Part shown: in pieces, positions 46,531 through 55,719 of the stretch
How the letters are laid out: every line of letters starts with the position of its first letter
How positions within the stretch are numbered: the first letter of the stretch is position 1
NCBI GenBank assembly: GCA_963793335.1
Contig: CAWBZS010000020.1
Span: 1 to 64,000, forward strand
Origin: Sva-07 sp963793335
GTDB taxonomy: Bacteria > Actinomycetota > Acidimicrobiia > Acidimicrobiales > Ilumatobacteraceae
DNA length: 64,000 nt
Reading direction: 5' to 3'
Made by a program: the position numbers and the translations under genes
The notes under the pieces: model-generated
What the model was told of the DNA's origin: nothing
The model's database searches: none
The model's input: only the letters and a program-made list of their open reading frames with translations

Positions 46531-48005
46531 GCACCGTGGTCGGCCTCGCGGTCGCGCTGCCGTTGTTCGCGTCGGCACTGGTGTTGGGTGTGCGGCGGAT
46601 CGCGATGGCCCGAGACGCCATCACCGTCGGCACCATGGCCACGGTCACTGCGCTCTCCGCGGTGCTCTTGGCGGAGGTCAATCGCAACGGCACCGTCGTG
46701 CTCAAGGTCGGTGATTGGGCTGCCGAACTCGGGATCATCCTCGTTGCGGACTTGTTCGCGGCGTTGATTCTGTTCGTCGCCTCGGCAACGATCCTGGTGG
46801 TCGAGTTGTTCGCGATCGGCCAGCGCCGAACCCCAGCGGGTGCGAACCCTGCGGTGGTCAGCCCGATCCTGCTCGTGCTGATGGGTGGCGTCAGCCTTGC
46901 GATCCTCACCGGCGACCTCTTCACGCTGTTCGTGGCGTTCGAGCTGATCCTCGTGTCGAGCTACGTCCTGCTCACCCATCAGGGCCGCGAAGCCCAGGTT
47001 CGCTCCGGCATGACCTACGTGGTCATCAACCTGTTCGCCTCCACGCTGTTCCTGTTCGGCGTCGCCATCGTCTACTCGGCCACCGGCACCGTCAACATGG
47101 CGCTGCTCGCCGACCGGTTCGGCGAGCTTCCCGCCGCCACCCAGGTCGGCATCGGGCTCTGGTTCCTCGTGGTGTTCGGCACCAAGGCGGCGATCTTCCC
47201 GCTGTTCTCCTGGTTGCCCGACAGCTACCCGACGGCACCCACCACGATCACGGCGGTGTTCGCCGGGCTGCTCACCAAGATCGGTGTGTACGTCCTGATC
47301 CGGTTCTTCACGCTGATGGACCTCAGCGAACTCGGACCGCTGTTGCTCGTGGTCGCCGGGCTCACGATGATCATCGGTGTGGCCGGCGCCCTCGCCCAGG
47401 ACGACGTCAAGCGGATCCTGTCGTTCCACGTGGTCAGCCAGATCGGCTACATGATCATGGGGCTCGGCCTGTTCACGGTCGCCGGCGTCGCCGGTGCCGT
47501 GCTGTTCCTCATCCACCAGATTCCGGTGAAGACGGTGATGTTCCTCGCCGGCGGCCTGATCGAGGACGATCAGGGCACCTCTGCGCTCAACAAGGTCGGG
47601 GGGCTCGCCACGAGCAAGCCGGTGATCGCCGTGGTGTTCGCACTGCCGGCGCTCAGCCTGGCCGGCATCCCACCGTTCTCGGGGTTCATCGCCAAGCTCG
47701 CCCTCGTCGATGCCGGCATCGCATCGGGGGCGTACGTGATCGTCGCGGTGTCGCTGGTCGGCTCGATCCTCACGTTGCTGTCGATGACCAAGATCTGGCT
47801 GGGCGCCTTCTGGGGCGAGGTCACCCCATCGGCGCTGCCGGCGTCGAGTCGTCGTTCGACCACGATCATGAAGTCCGCCGCGGGCATCGCCGTCGCCGGC
47901 ACCATCGCCATTGCGGTGGTCGCCGGTCCGCTGTGGGACATGAGTGAGCGTGCAGCCACCGAACTGCTCGACCGCACCGACTACATCGACGAGGTGCTCG
48001 ACTGA
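46527..48005 (+). CDS. mrpD: Mrp antiporter subunit D
   Basis: A 492-residue NuoN/NuoM-like subunit with about 14 helices. Family marks are FVAFELILVSSYVLLTHQGR (lysine/glutamate helix pair), FPLFSWLPDSYPTAPTTITA and DVKRILSFHVVSQIGYMIMG. Together with MrpA it forms the ion-translocating pair. The start ATG overlaps mrpC (ATGA) and its stop overlaps the ATG of mrpE by one base. Confidence 0.92.
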   Translation: MSTVVGLAVALPLFASALVLGVRRIAMARDAITVGTMATVTALSAVLLAEVNRNGTVVLKVGDWAAELGIILVADLFAALILFVASATILVVELFAIGQRRTPAGANPAVVSPILLVLMGGVSLAILTGDLFTLFVAFELILVSSYVLLTHQGREAQVRSGMTYVVINLFASTLFLFGVAIVYSATGTVNMALLADRFGELPAATQVGIGLWFLVVFGTKAAIFPLFSWLPDSYPTAPTTITAVFAGLLTKIGVYVLIRFFTLMDLSELGPLLLVVAGLTMIIGVAGALAQDDVKRILSFHVVSQIGYMIMGLGLFTVAGVAGAVLFLIHQIPVKTVMFLAGGLIEDDQGTSALNKVGGLATSKPVIAVVFALPALSLAGIPPFSGFIAKLALVDAGIASGAYVIVAVSLVGSILTLLSMTKIWLGAFWGEVTPSALPASSRRSTTIMKSAAGIAVAGTIAIAVVAGPLWDMSERAATELLDRTDYIDEVLD

Positions 48006-48544
48006 TGGGCGCCTCCATCACGCGGACCGGGCTGCGCAGCGACCTGCGGGCACTGGCGACGCCGCGGCGCCTGCTGACCATGGTGCTGCTCGTGGCCGCG
48101 TGGTGTGCGCTGTGGGGATCGGTGTCGGTGGCCAACGTGGCGTCGGGCACCCTGCTCGCCGTGGCGGTCACCCTCTTCGCCGGCGTCCCACGCAATGCGG
48201 GGCGCCTCAGCCTGTGGCCGCTGTTGCAGTTCCTGTGGCTCGTGGCCGTCGACCTGGTGGTGTCGACGGTCCAGGTCTCGTGGGAGATCCTCACCCCGAC
48301 CGACTACACCGACGAAGCGATCATCGCCGTCGACACCCAACTCGACGCGCGCTCGCACCTGCTCATGCTCGTGGTCGCCATCACGGTCACGCCGGGTACC
48401 GCGGTCGTCGACAGCGACGTCACCACGGGCCGGCTGTACTTGCACCTGCTGCACGCCGAACAGGCCGACGAGATCGAACGACACGTCCAGCGCCTCGCCG
48501 ACCTGGCATGCCGCGCCCTGCCCATCACGGAGTCGACATCATGA
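48005..48544 (+). CDS. mrpE: Mrp antiporter subunit E
   Basis: A 179-residue MnhE protein: LWPLLQFLWLVAVDLVVSTV helix, a WEILTP motif, the segment LLMLVVAITVTPGTAVVDSD and the C-terminal LYLHLLHAEQ. The TPGT motif (ITVTPGTAV) is the MrpE hallmark. It is needed for complex stability. It starts at ATG within mrpD's stop region. Confidence 0.9.
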   Translation: MGASITRTGLRSDLRALATPRRLLTMVLLVAAWCALWGSVSVANVASGTLLAVAVTLFAGVPRNAGRLSLWPLLQFLWLVAVDLVVSTVQVSWEILTPTDYTDEAIIAVDTQLDARSHLLMLVVAITVTPGTAVVDSDVTTGRLYLHLLHAEQADEIERHVQRLADLACRALPITESTS

Positions 48545-48798
48545 TCGCCGACATCGTCGTCGCCCTCTTCCTGCTCGCCGGGATTCTCGCCGGCATCCGG
48601 CTCGTGCGGGGGCCGTCACTGGCCGACCGGGTGATTTCTCTCGATGCGGCGCTCGTGGCGCTGATGGGGGCGATCGGTACCCGGGTGGCTGAAACCGGCG
48701 ACACGCTCTACATCGGTGTGTTGGTGGTGATCGCCATCGTCGCGTTCACCGCCACGGTGGCACTCAGCCGCTTCATCGAAACGACGGGGCGGCCATGA
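48541..48798 (+). CDS. mrpF: Mrp antiporter subunit F
   Basis: An 85-residue three-helix subunit with the MrpF motif RLVRGPSLADRVISLDA between helix 1 (IVVALFLLAGILAGI) and helix 2, and YIGVLVVIAIVAFTATVALS as helix 3. It overlaps mrpE and mrpG by 4 nt each. Confidence 0.9.
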   Translation: MIADIVVALFLLAGILAGIRLVRGPSLADRVISLDAALVALMGAIGTRVAETGDTLYIGVLVVIAIVAFTATVALSRFIETTGRP

Positions 48799-49169
48799 AT
48801 CCCATCGCCTCGGTGTTCCTGCTCCTCGGAGCGTTCGTGGCCGTGCTCGCGGGGGTCGGCCTGTTGACGTTCAGCACCTCGTATGCGCGGTTCCACGCCG
48901 CCGGCAAGGCCAGCCCGATCGCGTTCCTGCTCGTGGCGATCGGGGCGTCGATCGAGGTCGGCTGGCGTGGCGGGGCCGAGCTCGCCATCGTGGCGGCGGC
49001 GCTGCTGCTCACCCTGCCGGCGAGCACGCACCTGCTGTTTCGTGCCACGCATCGAACCACCTCCTCGGACCACCTCCGCAGCGACGCGCTTGCCGGCCCC
49101 GAACAGGAACTCGCCGAGCTCGACGCAGCCACCGCCGATGCGTCCGACGACGGCGACCCGGCGCCGTGA
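48795..49169 (+). CDS. mrpG: Mrp antiporter subunit G
   Basis: A 124-residue MnhG protein: SVFLLLGAFVAVLAGVGLLT, the motif YARFHAAGKASPIAFLLVAI and a third helix ELAIVAAALLLTLPASTHLL. The YARxHAAxK pattern is the MrpG signature. The last 35 residues are an acidic tail. It closes the operon mrpABCDEFG. Confidence 0.9.
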   Translation: MNPIASVFLLLGAFVAVLAGVGLLTFSTSYARFHAAGKASPIAFLLVAIGASIEVGWRGGAELAIVAAALLLTLPASTHLLFRATHRTTSSDHLRSDALAGPEQELAELDAATADASDDGDPAP

Positions 49170-49227
49170 TCTCGCCGTGACATCGGTTGGTTCGAAAGAC
49201 CTCGGGCAACAGGTGTCTTCCAATACC

Positions 49228-49233
49228 TATGAT
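49228..49233 (+). promoter_or_regulatory. -10 box for the leaderless HTH regulator gene
   Basis: TATGAT lies 6 nt before the GTG at 49240, which places the transcript start at or beside the first base of the codon. This near-consensus -10 is the main reason to prefer that start. Confidence 0.55.
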
Positions 49234-49239
49234 GCGTAT

Positions 49240-49539
49240 GTGACGTTGATCGAACCGAAACCAGACCTGCCGGCGTGGACGTTTCTCACCAACCACGGCC
49301 ATGTCATGGTGGCGTTGAGTCGCGACCCCGATCTCCGCCAGCGGGACCTCAGCTACGTGGTCGGGATCACCCCGGGCGCGGTCCAGCGCATCCTCGACGA
49401 CCTCGAGAACGCCGGCTACCTGCGACGGGAGAAGGTGGGTCGGCGCAACCACTACGAGATCATCGATCACACGCCGCTGCGTCACCCGCTCGAAGGTCAG
49501 CACACCGTCGGCGAACTGCTCGACATGCTGCACGACTGA
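49240..49539 (+). CDS. Winged-helix (MarR/GntR-like) transcriptional regulator
   Basis: A 99-residue winged-helix protein: LTNHGHVMVALSRDPDLRQR, SYVVGITPGAVQRILDDLEN (recognition helix), AGYLRREKVGRRNHYEI (wing) and a tail PLRHPLEGQHTVGELLDML. The RRNHY and PLRHPLE motifs belong to a family of small actinobacterial and archaeal regulators that respond to unknown signals. The start GTG at 49240 (VTLIEPKPDLPAW) matches the family N-terminus and the leaderless -10; a longer frame from GTG at 49177 is possible but has no ribosome site. It follows mrpG and faces the cyd operon end to end. Confidence 0.75.
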   Translation: MTLIEPKPDLPAWTFLTNHGHVMVALSRDPDLRQRDLSYVVGITPGAVQRILDDLENAGYLRREKVGRRNHYEIIDHTPLRHPLEGQHTVGELLDMLHD

Positions 49540-49576
49540 TACCGGGCCGTGCGGGGTTTCCAGCGGCTGCGGCGGG

Positions 49577-52500
49577 TCAGTGGGCGAGCAGCACCGTGGT
49601 GCGGTCGGCGCAGTGATCGAGCACGGTGTCGAGGACATGCTGTGCGGTGTCGGCGTCGAGGTTCGCCGTGGGCTCGTCGAGCACGATCACCGAGTGATCG
49701 GCGAGCAGGACCCGAGCGAGCGCCAACCGTTGTGCCTCGCCGCCGCTCATCGCGGCGCCGGAGCGCCCGAGGCGGCTGTCGAGCCCCGCAGGGAGCTGCC
49801 CGAGCCACCGGTCGAGGCGCACTGCGTCGAGCGCCGCGGTCAGCCGGTCGTCGTCTGCGGAGGGGTCGGCGATCCGAAGATTCTCCCGGACCGTCGAGTC
49901 GGCGATCCACGGCAACTGCTGGATCCACGTGACGTTGCTGCGGACCTCGCTGCCGGCGGCCTCGCTGACCGATGTCGAACCGAGGCGGTACTCGCCCGAA
50001 CGCGTCGCGAGGAAGTCGACCAGCACCGCAGCGAGTGTCGACTTGCCCGCACCGCTCGGGCCGGTGATCTCGGCCAGGGCGCCGGGATCGAGGTGCATCG
50101 ACACCGGTCCGAGCGCGTCGCCGGTCGACTTCGGCCAGCGGGCGGTCGCCCGATCGAGCACCACGGTGGGACGAGGGGAGATCGGTGTCGGATCCACGGT
50201 GGGGAGCACTGGGTCGGGTGTGTCGAGCAGCTCGACCACCCGATGTGCCGATCCGGCGATGCTGGGAATCGATGCGCTCGCCTCGTTGACCGTGCCGACC
50301 AGTTCGAGGAGTGCGAGCGGCCACAGCACGAGTACGCCGATCACCGGCCCGCTCAGCGAATCGCCCGACATCGCGACCGCGGCAAGTGTCGCTGTTGCGG
50401 TGAGGAGCGGGGCGGCGGTGACCACGGCGCCGGTGAGCATTCGCAGACGGGCTCGACGGTGCTCGAGATCCTCGATCGCGTCGCCCGGGGCGTCGACCGC
50501 CCGTCGTGCTGCGGCAACGGTTCGGTTGGCCCAGCGGTGCTCGAGACCCTCGGTGAGGTCGAGCACCCGGGCACCGAGTGTGGCCCTGGCGTCGGTGAGT
50601 GCGGGGCCGATCGTGGCCTCGCCGAGCATCGTCGTGGCGGGCACCCCGACGCCCACCACCAGCAGCGAGACGAACAGCACGGCAGCGGCGGTCAGGTCGA
50701 GCGCCACGGTGATCGCCAGGGCGGCGAGCGCGGTGGCGGCAACGGCGACGATGGGGCCGAGGACGCGCACGAACAGGTCGAGCAGACGGTCGATGTCGGC
50801 CACCACGCGTTGCACGAGGTCGCCGCGTTGCCATCCGGGAATGCCGGCGGGGGCGATCTCGGCGAGTCGGGCCACGACCGCGGCGCGGATCTCGCTCAAC
50901 GACCGCAGCCCGGTGTCGTGGGTGGCGAGCCGCTCGGCGTATCGGAACACGCCCTTGCCGGTACCGAACGCTCGGACAGCCAGGATCGCCAACGACAGCG
51001 CCGCCAACTCGGGCTGCTCGCTGGCGCGCACGATCAACCACGCCGCGGCGCCGGCCAGGCCGATGGTGCAGACCTCGGCGGCCGTTCCGAGCGCGGCGGC
51101 GCCGATGAAGCGACGTCGAGCGGGTCGAGCCATCGCCAGTACGCGCCGTCAGCGCGCGGCGCAGGTCACCGGGTGTCGGGGTCTCGCCGGTTGCGCGCAC
51201 CGCAGCGGACGTCGGCGCAGAGGGTGCGGGATGCTGGTCGCCCACCTTGCTGGGTGTCAGCGTGAGCGCGACGTCGGCCGGGCGCCTCGGTCGCGGTGGC
51301 GTCGCCGACGGTCGAGTCTCCGTCGCCTCGGCGTCCGTCTCGCCGAGGTCGACGACCCGGGTGGCGACGGTCCGGCAGCGGGGGTCGTGGGTGGCCACCA
51401 GGATGGCGGCTCCGTCCCGGTCGGCAAGTTGCTGCAGCGTGCCCCACACCGCCTCGGCGTTGGCGTCGTCGAGGTGGGCGCTGGGTTCGTCGGCGAGGAC
51501 GAACCGGGCGCCGCCGTGACGCACCGCCACCACCGCCCGGGCCACCTGGACCCGGCGGAGTTGGCCCCCTGACAGCTCGTCGGTGCGCCGCCACGCCATC
51601 TCGCTCGCCCCCGGGCGATCGGTCGCTGGGTCGGCGAGCCCCACACAGGCCAACGCCTCGAGCACCATCTCGTCGGTGGCGTCGGTGGCGGCGCGCACCT
51701 CGTCGGCCACGAGGCTGGCGCCTGCCGACGAGGCGCTGGCCGATCACGGCGAGCTGGTCGGCCCACCACCCCGGATCGAGGTCGCGCACGTCGAGGGGCA
51801 CGCTCGTCGCACCGTCGCGCTGGTCGGTGGGCTGGTCGACGGTGATCGCACCGGACCGACTCTGCGAGGCGCGCCCGGCACGCGTCGATCAGCGTGCTCT
51901 TGCCGATGCCGCTCGGGCCGTACACCGCGGTGATCGTGCCGGGGGCGATGTCCAGATCGATCCCGCGTGCGATGCTGCGCCCGCCTCGCTCGAGTTCGAC
52001 GTCGCGCACCCGCAGCGGCCCGGTGCCGGCGCCGGTCCGATCGCCGACGGGCAGCGTCGGGCGTGCCAGCAGGTCGTGCAGATCGTCCGACGCGTCGAGG
52101 CCCGCCTGGGCGGCATGAAAGCTCGCCCCGACGCGACGCAGCGGCAGATAGCACTCCGGCGTCAGCAGGAGGACCACGAGCGCGGTGCCCAGGTCGAGGC
52201 TGCCTCCCGCGAGGCGCAACCCGATCTCCACGGCGATCAGCGCCACTGACAGCGTGGCGATCAGTTCCAGCGCCAGTGCTGAGAGGAACGCGATGCGAAG
52301 CGCGCCGAGCGTGGTGGCGCGGTACTGCTCCGACACCTCGTGGACCGAGTTGCGTTGCGCGTCGGCCCGTCCGAACAGGCGCAGCGTCGGCAGCCCTTCG
52401 AGCACGTCGAGGAAGTGCGCACCCAGGCGCTGCAGCACGGCCCACTGACGGGCGGTGCGACGCTCGGTCATCCGTCCGATCAGCACCATGAACACCGGGA

Positions 52501-53020
52501 TCAACGGCACCGTGACCGCGATCAGCACCGCCGACAACAGGTCGGCGAACAGGATCCGGGCGCCCGCGACGAGTGGCACGGTCACCGCCAAGGCCAGCGC
52601 GGGCAGGAACTGGCGAACGTAGGGCTCGAGTTGATCGACGCCGGTCGTGGCGATGGCGGCCTCGCGGCTGGCGACGCCCCCAGTGGCTCGATCGGCATCG
52701 AGGACGGCGTGGTCGAGCACACGGCTGCGCACCTCGTCGCGCAGCGATGTCATGGCGCGCGCCGACGACCATTCGGTCACCGCCGTGGCCGCACCGCGCA
52801 GCACGGCGACGCTGACCAGCACCCACAGCATCGTGGCGATGTCGGCGCCGGGGTCGGCGACCAGGTCGCGCAAGCCGGTGGCCAGCGCCTCCGCCTGTGC
52901 CACCACCGCCAGCGCGGTCGCGGATGCAACCGCGGCGACCACGAGGAGGTGGGTGCGGAGTGCCGACGTCAGGGAGATGAGGCGAGTGTCGACCGGACCT
53001 CGCCGGTCGACGTCGCTCAC
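49577..53020 (-). CDS. cydDC: CydDC-type thiol-reductant ABC exporter, both half-transporters fused (three frameshifts in this sequence)
   Basis: CydD half: six-helix ABC transmembrane domain, Walker A GPSGIGKST, signature LSGGQLRRVQVARA and FVLADEPSAHLDD. CydC half: MARPARRRFIGAAALG start, transmembrane domain, Walker A GPSGAGKST, MSGGEAQRLALAR and VIVLDEPTANLDAD. Three extra bases (near 51862, 51731 and at 51149) split the gene; removing each restores family residues (AESSGAITVDQ, GQRLVGRRSLVADE, LRRALRRVLAMARPAR), including a continuous link between the halves. The corrected protein has about 1,147 residues, as in actinobacterial fused CydCD. It exports cysteine or glutathione-like thiols for cytochrome bd assembly. 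GTG overlaps the cydB stop. Confidence 0.85.
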
Positions 53021-54024
53021 GACGGGGGTGCGACGGGCAGGTGCTGGGTTCCGATCCGCTTGCGGAACACCCAGTAGGTCCACCCCTGGTATGCCAGGAC
53101 CACCGGGGTCATCACCAGGGCCACGATCGTCATCACCCGCAACGTGTAGTCGGTCGACGATGCGTTGGTGACCGTGAGGCTGTACGCCGTGTCGGTCGTC
53201 GACGGCATCACGTTGGGATACAACGATCCGAACAGCGACACCACGGCCATCGCGATGGCCACACCGGTGGCGCTGAACGCCACGCCCTCACGGTTGCGGC
53301 GCTCGGCGACGATGCCGACCACCAGCGCACCGGCGGCGGCCAGCACGGGGATCCAGGTCCAGCCCTTGCCGCGGGCGAGCTGGTTCCAGATCAGGAAGGT
53401 GCCGCCGCCGACCACTGCCACCGGACCGGCGATTTCAGCCACTCGGTGCGCCCGCTCGCGCACCTCGCCGAGCGTCTTGAGGCTCAGGAAGTTTGCCCCG
53501 TGGAGGAGGAACAGCGTTGCGGTCGTCACGCCGCCGAGCAACCCGAACGGGTTGAGCAGCGTGAACAGGTTGCCGGTGAAGTCGCCGCCCTCGTCGATCG
53601 GCACGCCGCGCACGATGTTGGCGAACGCCACACCCCACAGCACCGCCGGCAGCCACGAGCCCACGGCGATGGCGAGGTCCCAGCGTGCACGCCAGCGAAC
53701 GCTGTCGACCTTTCCGCGGTACTCGAACGCAACCCCGCGGAAGATCAGGGCGAGCAGGATCAGGAACAACGGAAGGTAGAACCCGGAGAAGAGCGTGGCG
53801 TACCAGAAGGGGAACGCCGCAAAGGTGGCGCCGCCTGCGGTGAGGAGCCACACCTCGTTGCCGTCCCAGACGGGCCCGATCGTGTTGATCATCACGCGGC
53901 GGTCGGCGTCGGTCGTGCCGAGCGGATGCAGCAGCATCCCCACCCCGAAGTCGAACCCCTCGAGGAAGAAGTAGCCGATCCACAGCACGGCGATGAGGAT
54001 GAACCAGAAGGTGGTGAGTTCCAT
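53017..54024 (-). CDS. cydB: Cytochrome bd ubiquinol oxidase subunit II
   Basis: A 335-residue membrane protein with about eight helices: IAVLWIGYFFLEGFDFGVGM (CydB N-terminal signature), GPVWDGNEVWLLTAGGATFA, LIFRGVAFEYRGKVDS and HGANFLSLKT. Together with CydA it reduces O2 with quinol electrons under low oxygen. The start ATG at 54024 has the classic MELTTFWFILIAVLWIGYFF. It overlaps cydDC by 4 nt and follows cydA by 12 nt. Confidence 0.95.
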   Translation of the reverse strand: MELTTFWFILIAVLWIGYFFLEGFDFGVGMLLHPLGTTDADRRVMINTIGPVWDGNEVWLLTAGGATFAAFPFWYATLFSGFYLPLFLILLALIFRGVAFEYRGKVDSVRWRARWDLAIAVGSWLPAVLWGVAFANIVRGVPIDEGGDFTGNLFTLLNPFGLLGGVTTATLFLLHGANFLSLKTLGEVRERAHRVAEIAGPVAVVGGGTFLIWNQLARGKGWTWIPVLAAAGALVVGIVAERRNREGVAFSATGVAIAMAVVSLFGSLYPNVMPSTTDTAYSLTVTNASSTDYTLRVMTIVALVMTPVVLAYQGWTYWVFRKRIGTQHLPVAPPS

Positions 54025-54036
54025 GGGTCGCTCCGC

Positions 54037-55596
54037 TCAGTAGGCGAACACGAGTCGTTCGGACTCGTCGTCGAGTTGGTCGCTGTTGCCGCCGTCGCCG
54101 TCGGGCCAGTCGTCGTGGTCCTCGGGGCCGCGAGGCCGATCGTGGCCGTTGGAGTCGCCGCCGTCAGGATCGTCGTTGCCGGCGAGGATGCCGGTCATCG
54201 CCGCGTCGGGTCCGGCCTCGACGTACTTGCGCAGCAGGAAGAGCTCCACCAGTCCGAGGCCGCCGTAGACCAGGGTGAAGGTGACCATCGAGAACAGCAC
54301 CATCGACCCGCCGACCGACCCCGACACCGCATCGGCGGTGAGCAGCCGGATCTCGGGGATGCCGGTCGGATTGGGCGCCACCACCCACGGTTGACGCCCC
54401 ATCTCGGTGAACAGCCAGCCGAACAGGTTGCCGAGGAAGGGGGTGATGATGAGCCCGATCGCGAGACGGCCACCCCACTTGCTCTGCGGGAGGACCTTCT
54501 TGAACTTGAGGTAGATCAGCGCAGCGGCTGCACCCAACACGCTCACCATGCCGATGCCGATCATCGCCCGGAAGCTCCAGTAGGTCACGATCAGGTTGGG
54601 GCGGTAGTCACCGGGGCCGAACTGTTCCACGTAGGAGGCCTGGGTGTCGATCACGCCGGGGATCTCGGCATCCCAGGTGTCGGTGGCGAGGAACGACAGC
54701 AGACCGGGAATCACGAGCGAGCGCACGTCGCACTCCTGGCTGACGTCGCCGATCGCGAACACCGACAGACCCGGTCCGGTCTCGGTCTCGCACAGCGCTT
54801 CGGCAGCGGCCATCTTCATCGGTTGCTGTTCGAACATCAGCCTCGTCTGGAAGTGCCCGGACACCGAGAGGGCGATCCCGGCGAAGATCGTCACCCAGAG
54901 GCCGAGACGCATCGCCCGGGTGAACCCCCGCCGGTCGACGTCGCTCGGCTGGCGGCGCATCAGCCACCACGCCGAGATGCCGGCCACGAACACGGCGGCT
55001 GTCAGGACGGCCCCGCTGATCACGTGGGGGTAGGCGGCAAGCGTGGTGCTGTTGGTGAGGACGGCCCAGATGTCGGTCATTTCGGCGCGCCCGGTGTCGG
55101 GGTTGAAGATCGCTCCCACCGGATGTTGCATCCAGGAGTTGGCTGCCACGATGAAGTAGGCGGACAGCCACGTCCCGATCGCAGCGGCCCAGATCGTGGC
55201 GAGGTGCACCTTCGGGTTGAGTCGGCCCCACCCGAAGATCCACAACCCGAGAAACGTCGACTCGAGGAAGAACGCAACGAGTGCTTCCATCGCGAGCGGA
55301 GCGCCGAAGACGTCGCCGACGAAGCGGGAGTACTGGCTCCAGTTCATGCCGAACTGGAACTCCTGGACGATGCCGGTGACCACGCCCATCGCGAAGTTGA
55401 TCAGGAACAGCTTGCCGAAGAACTTGGTGAGGCGCAGGTCGGCCTCGTCGCCCTTGCGGTGCCAGCGGGTGTGGAAGATGGCGACGAGCATCGAGAGCCC
55501 GATCGTCAGCGGCACCATCAAGAAGTGGTAGAGCGTGGTGATCCCGAACTGCCAGCGGGCCAGGGGGAGTGCTTCGATCGCGAGCATCATCGCCAT
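54037..55596 (-). CDS. cydA: Cytochrome bd ubiquinol oxidase subunit I
   Basis: A 519-residue CydA: ARWQFGITTLYHFLMVPLTI (heme b595 histidine in helix 1), GIVQEFQFGMNWSQYSRFVG, FFLESTFLGLWIFGW, SAYFIVAANSWMQHPVG and the quinol motif GRQPW. The Q-loop is of the short type. The C-terminal 60 residues form a charged, Asp/Gly/Asn-rich tail not seen in the E. coli protein. ATG at 55596 (MAMMLAIEALPLAR) is preferred; ATGs at 55590 and 55587 are in frame. Operon cydA-cydB-cydDC on the minus strand; 124 nt separate it from the antiporter gene upstream. Confidence 0.95.
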   Translation of the reverse strand: MAMMLAIEALPLARWQFGITTLYHFLMVPLTIGLSMLVAIFHTRWHRKGDEADLRLTKFFGKLFLINFAMGVVTGIVQEFQFGMNWSQYSRFVGDVFGAPLAMEALVAFFLESTFLGLWIFGWGRLNPKVHLATIWAAAIGTWLSAYFIVAANSWMQHPVGAIFNPDTGRAEMTDIWAVLTNSTTLAAYPHVISGAVLTAAVFVAGISAWWLMRRQPSDVDRRGFTRAMRLGLWVTIFAGIALSVSGHFQTRLMFEQQPMKMAAAEALCETETGPGLSVFAIGDVSQECDVRSLVIPGLLSFLATDTWDAEIPGVIDTQASYVEQFGPGDYRPNLIVTYWSFRAMIGIGMVSVLGAAAALIYLKFKKVLPQSKWGGRLAIGLIITPFLGNLFGWLFTEMGRQPWVVAPNPTGIPEIRLLTADAVSGSVGGSMVLFSMVTFTLVYGGLGLVELFLLRKYVEAGPDAAMTGILAGNDDPDGGDSNGHDRPRGPEDHDDWPDGDGGNSDQLDDESERLVFAY

Positions 55597-55719
55597 CAAG
55601 TCTCGGTGTACCCCCGGGGGCATTCCAGGGACCTATGGCCCGATCATCTCGGAGGTGACGGACGTCTCAGCCGTGGTGGGTCCGGGGCGAATTCGATGGT
55701 GACTTCGGTGGTGGCTGGA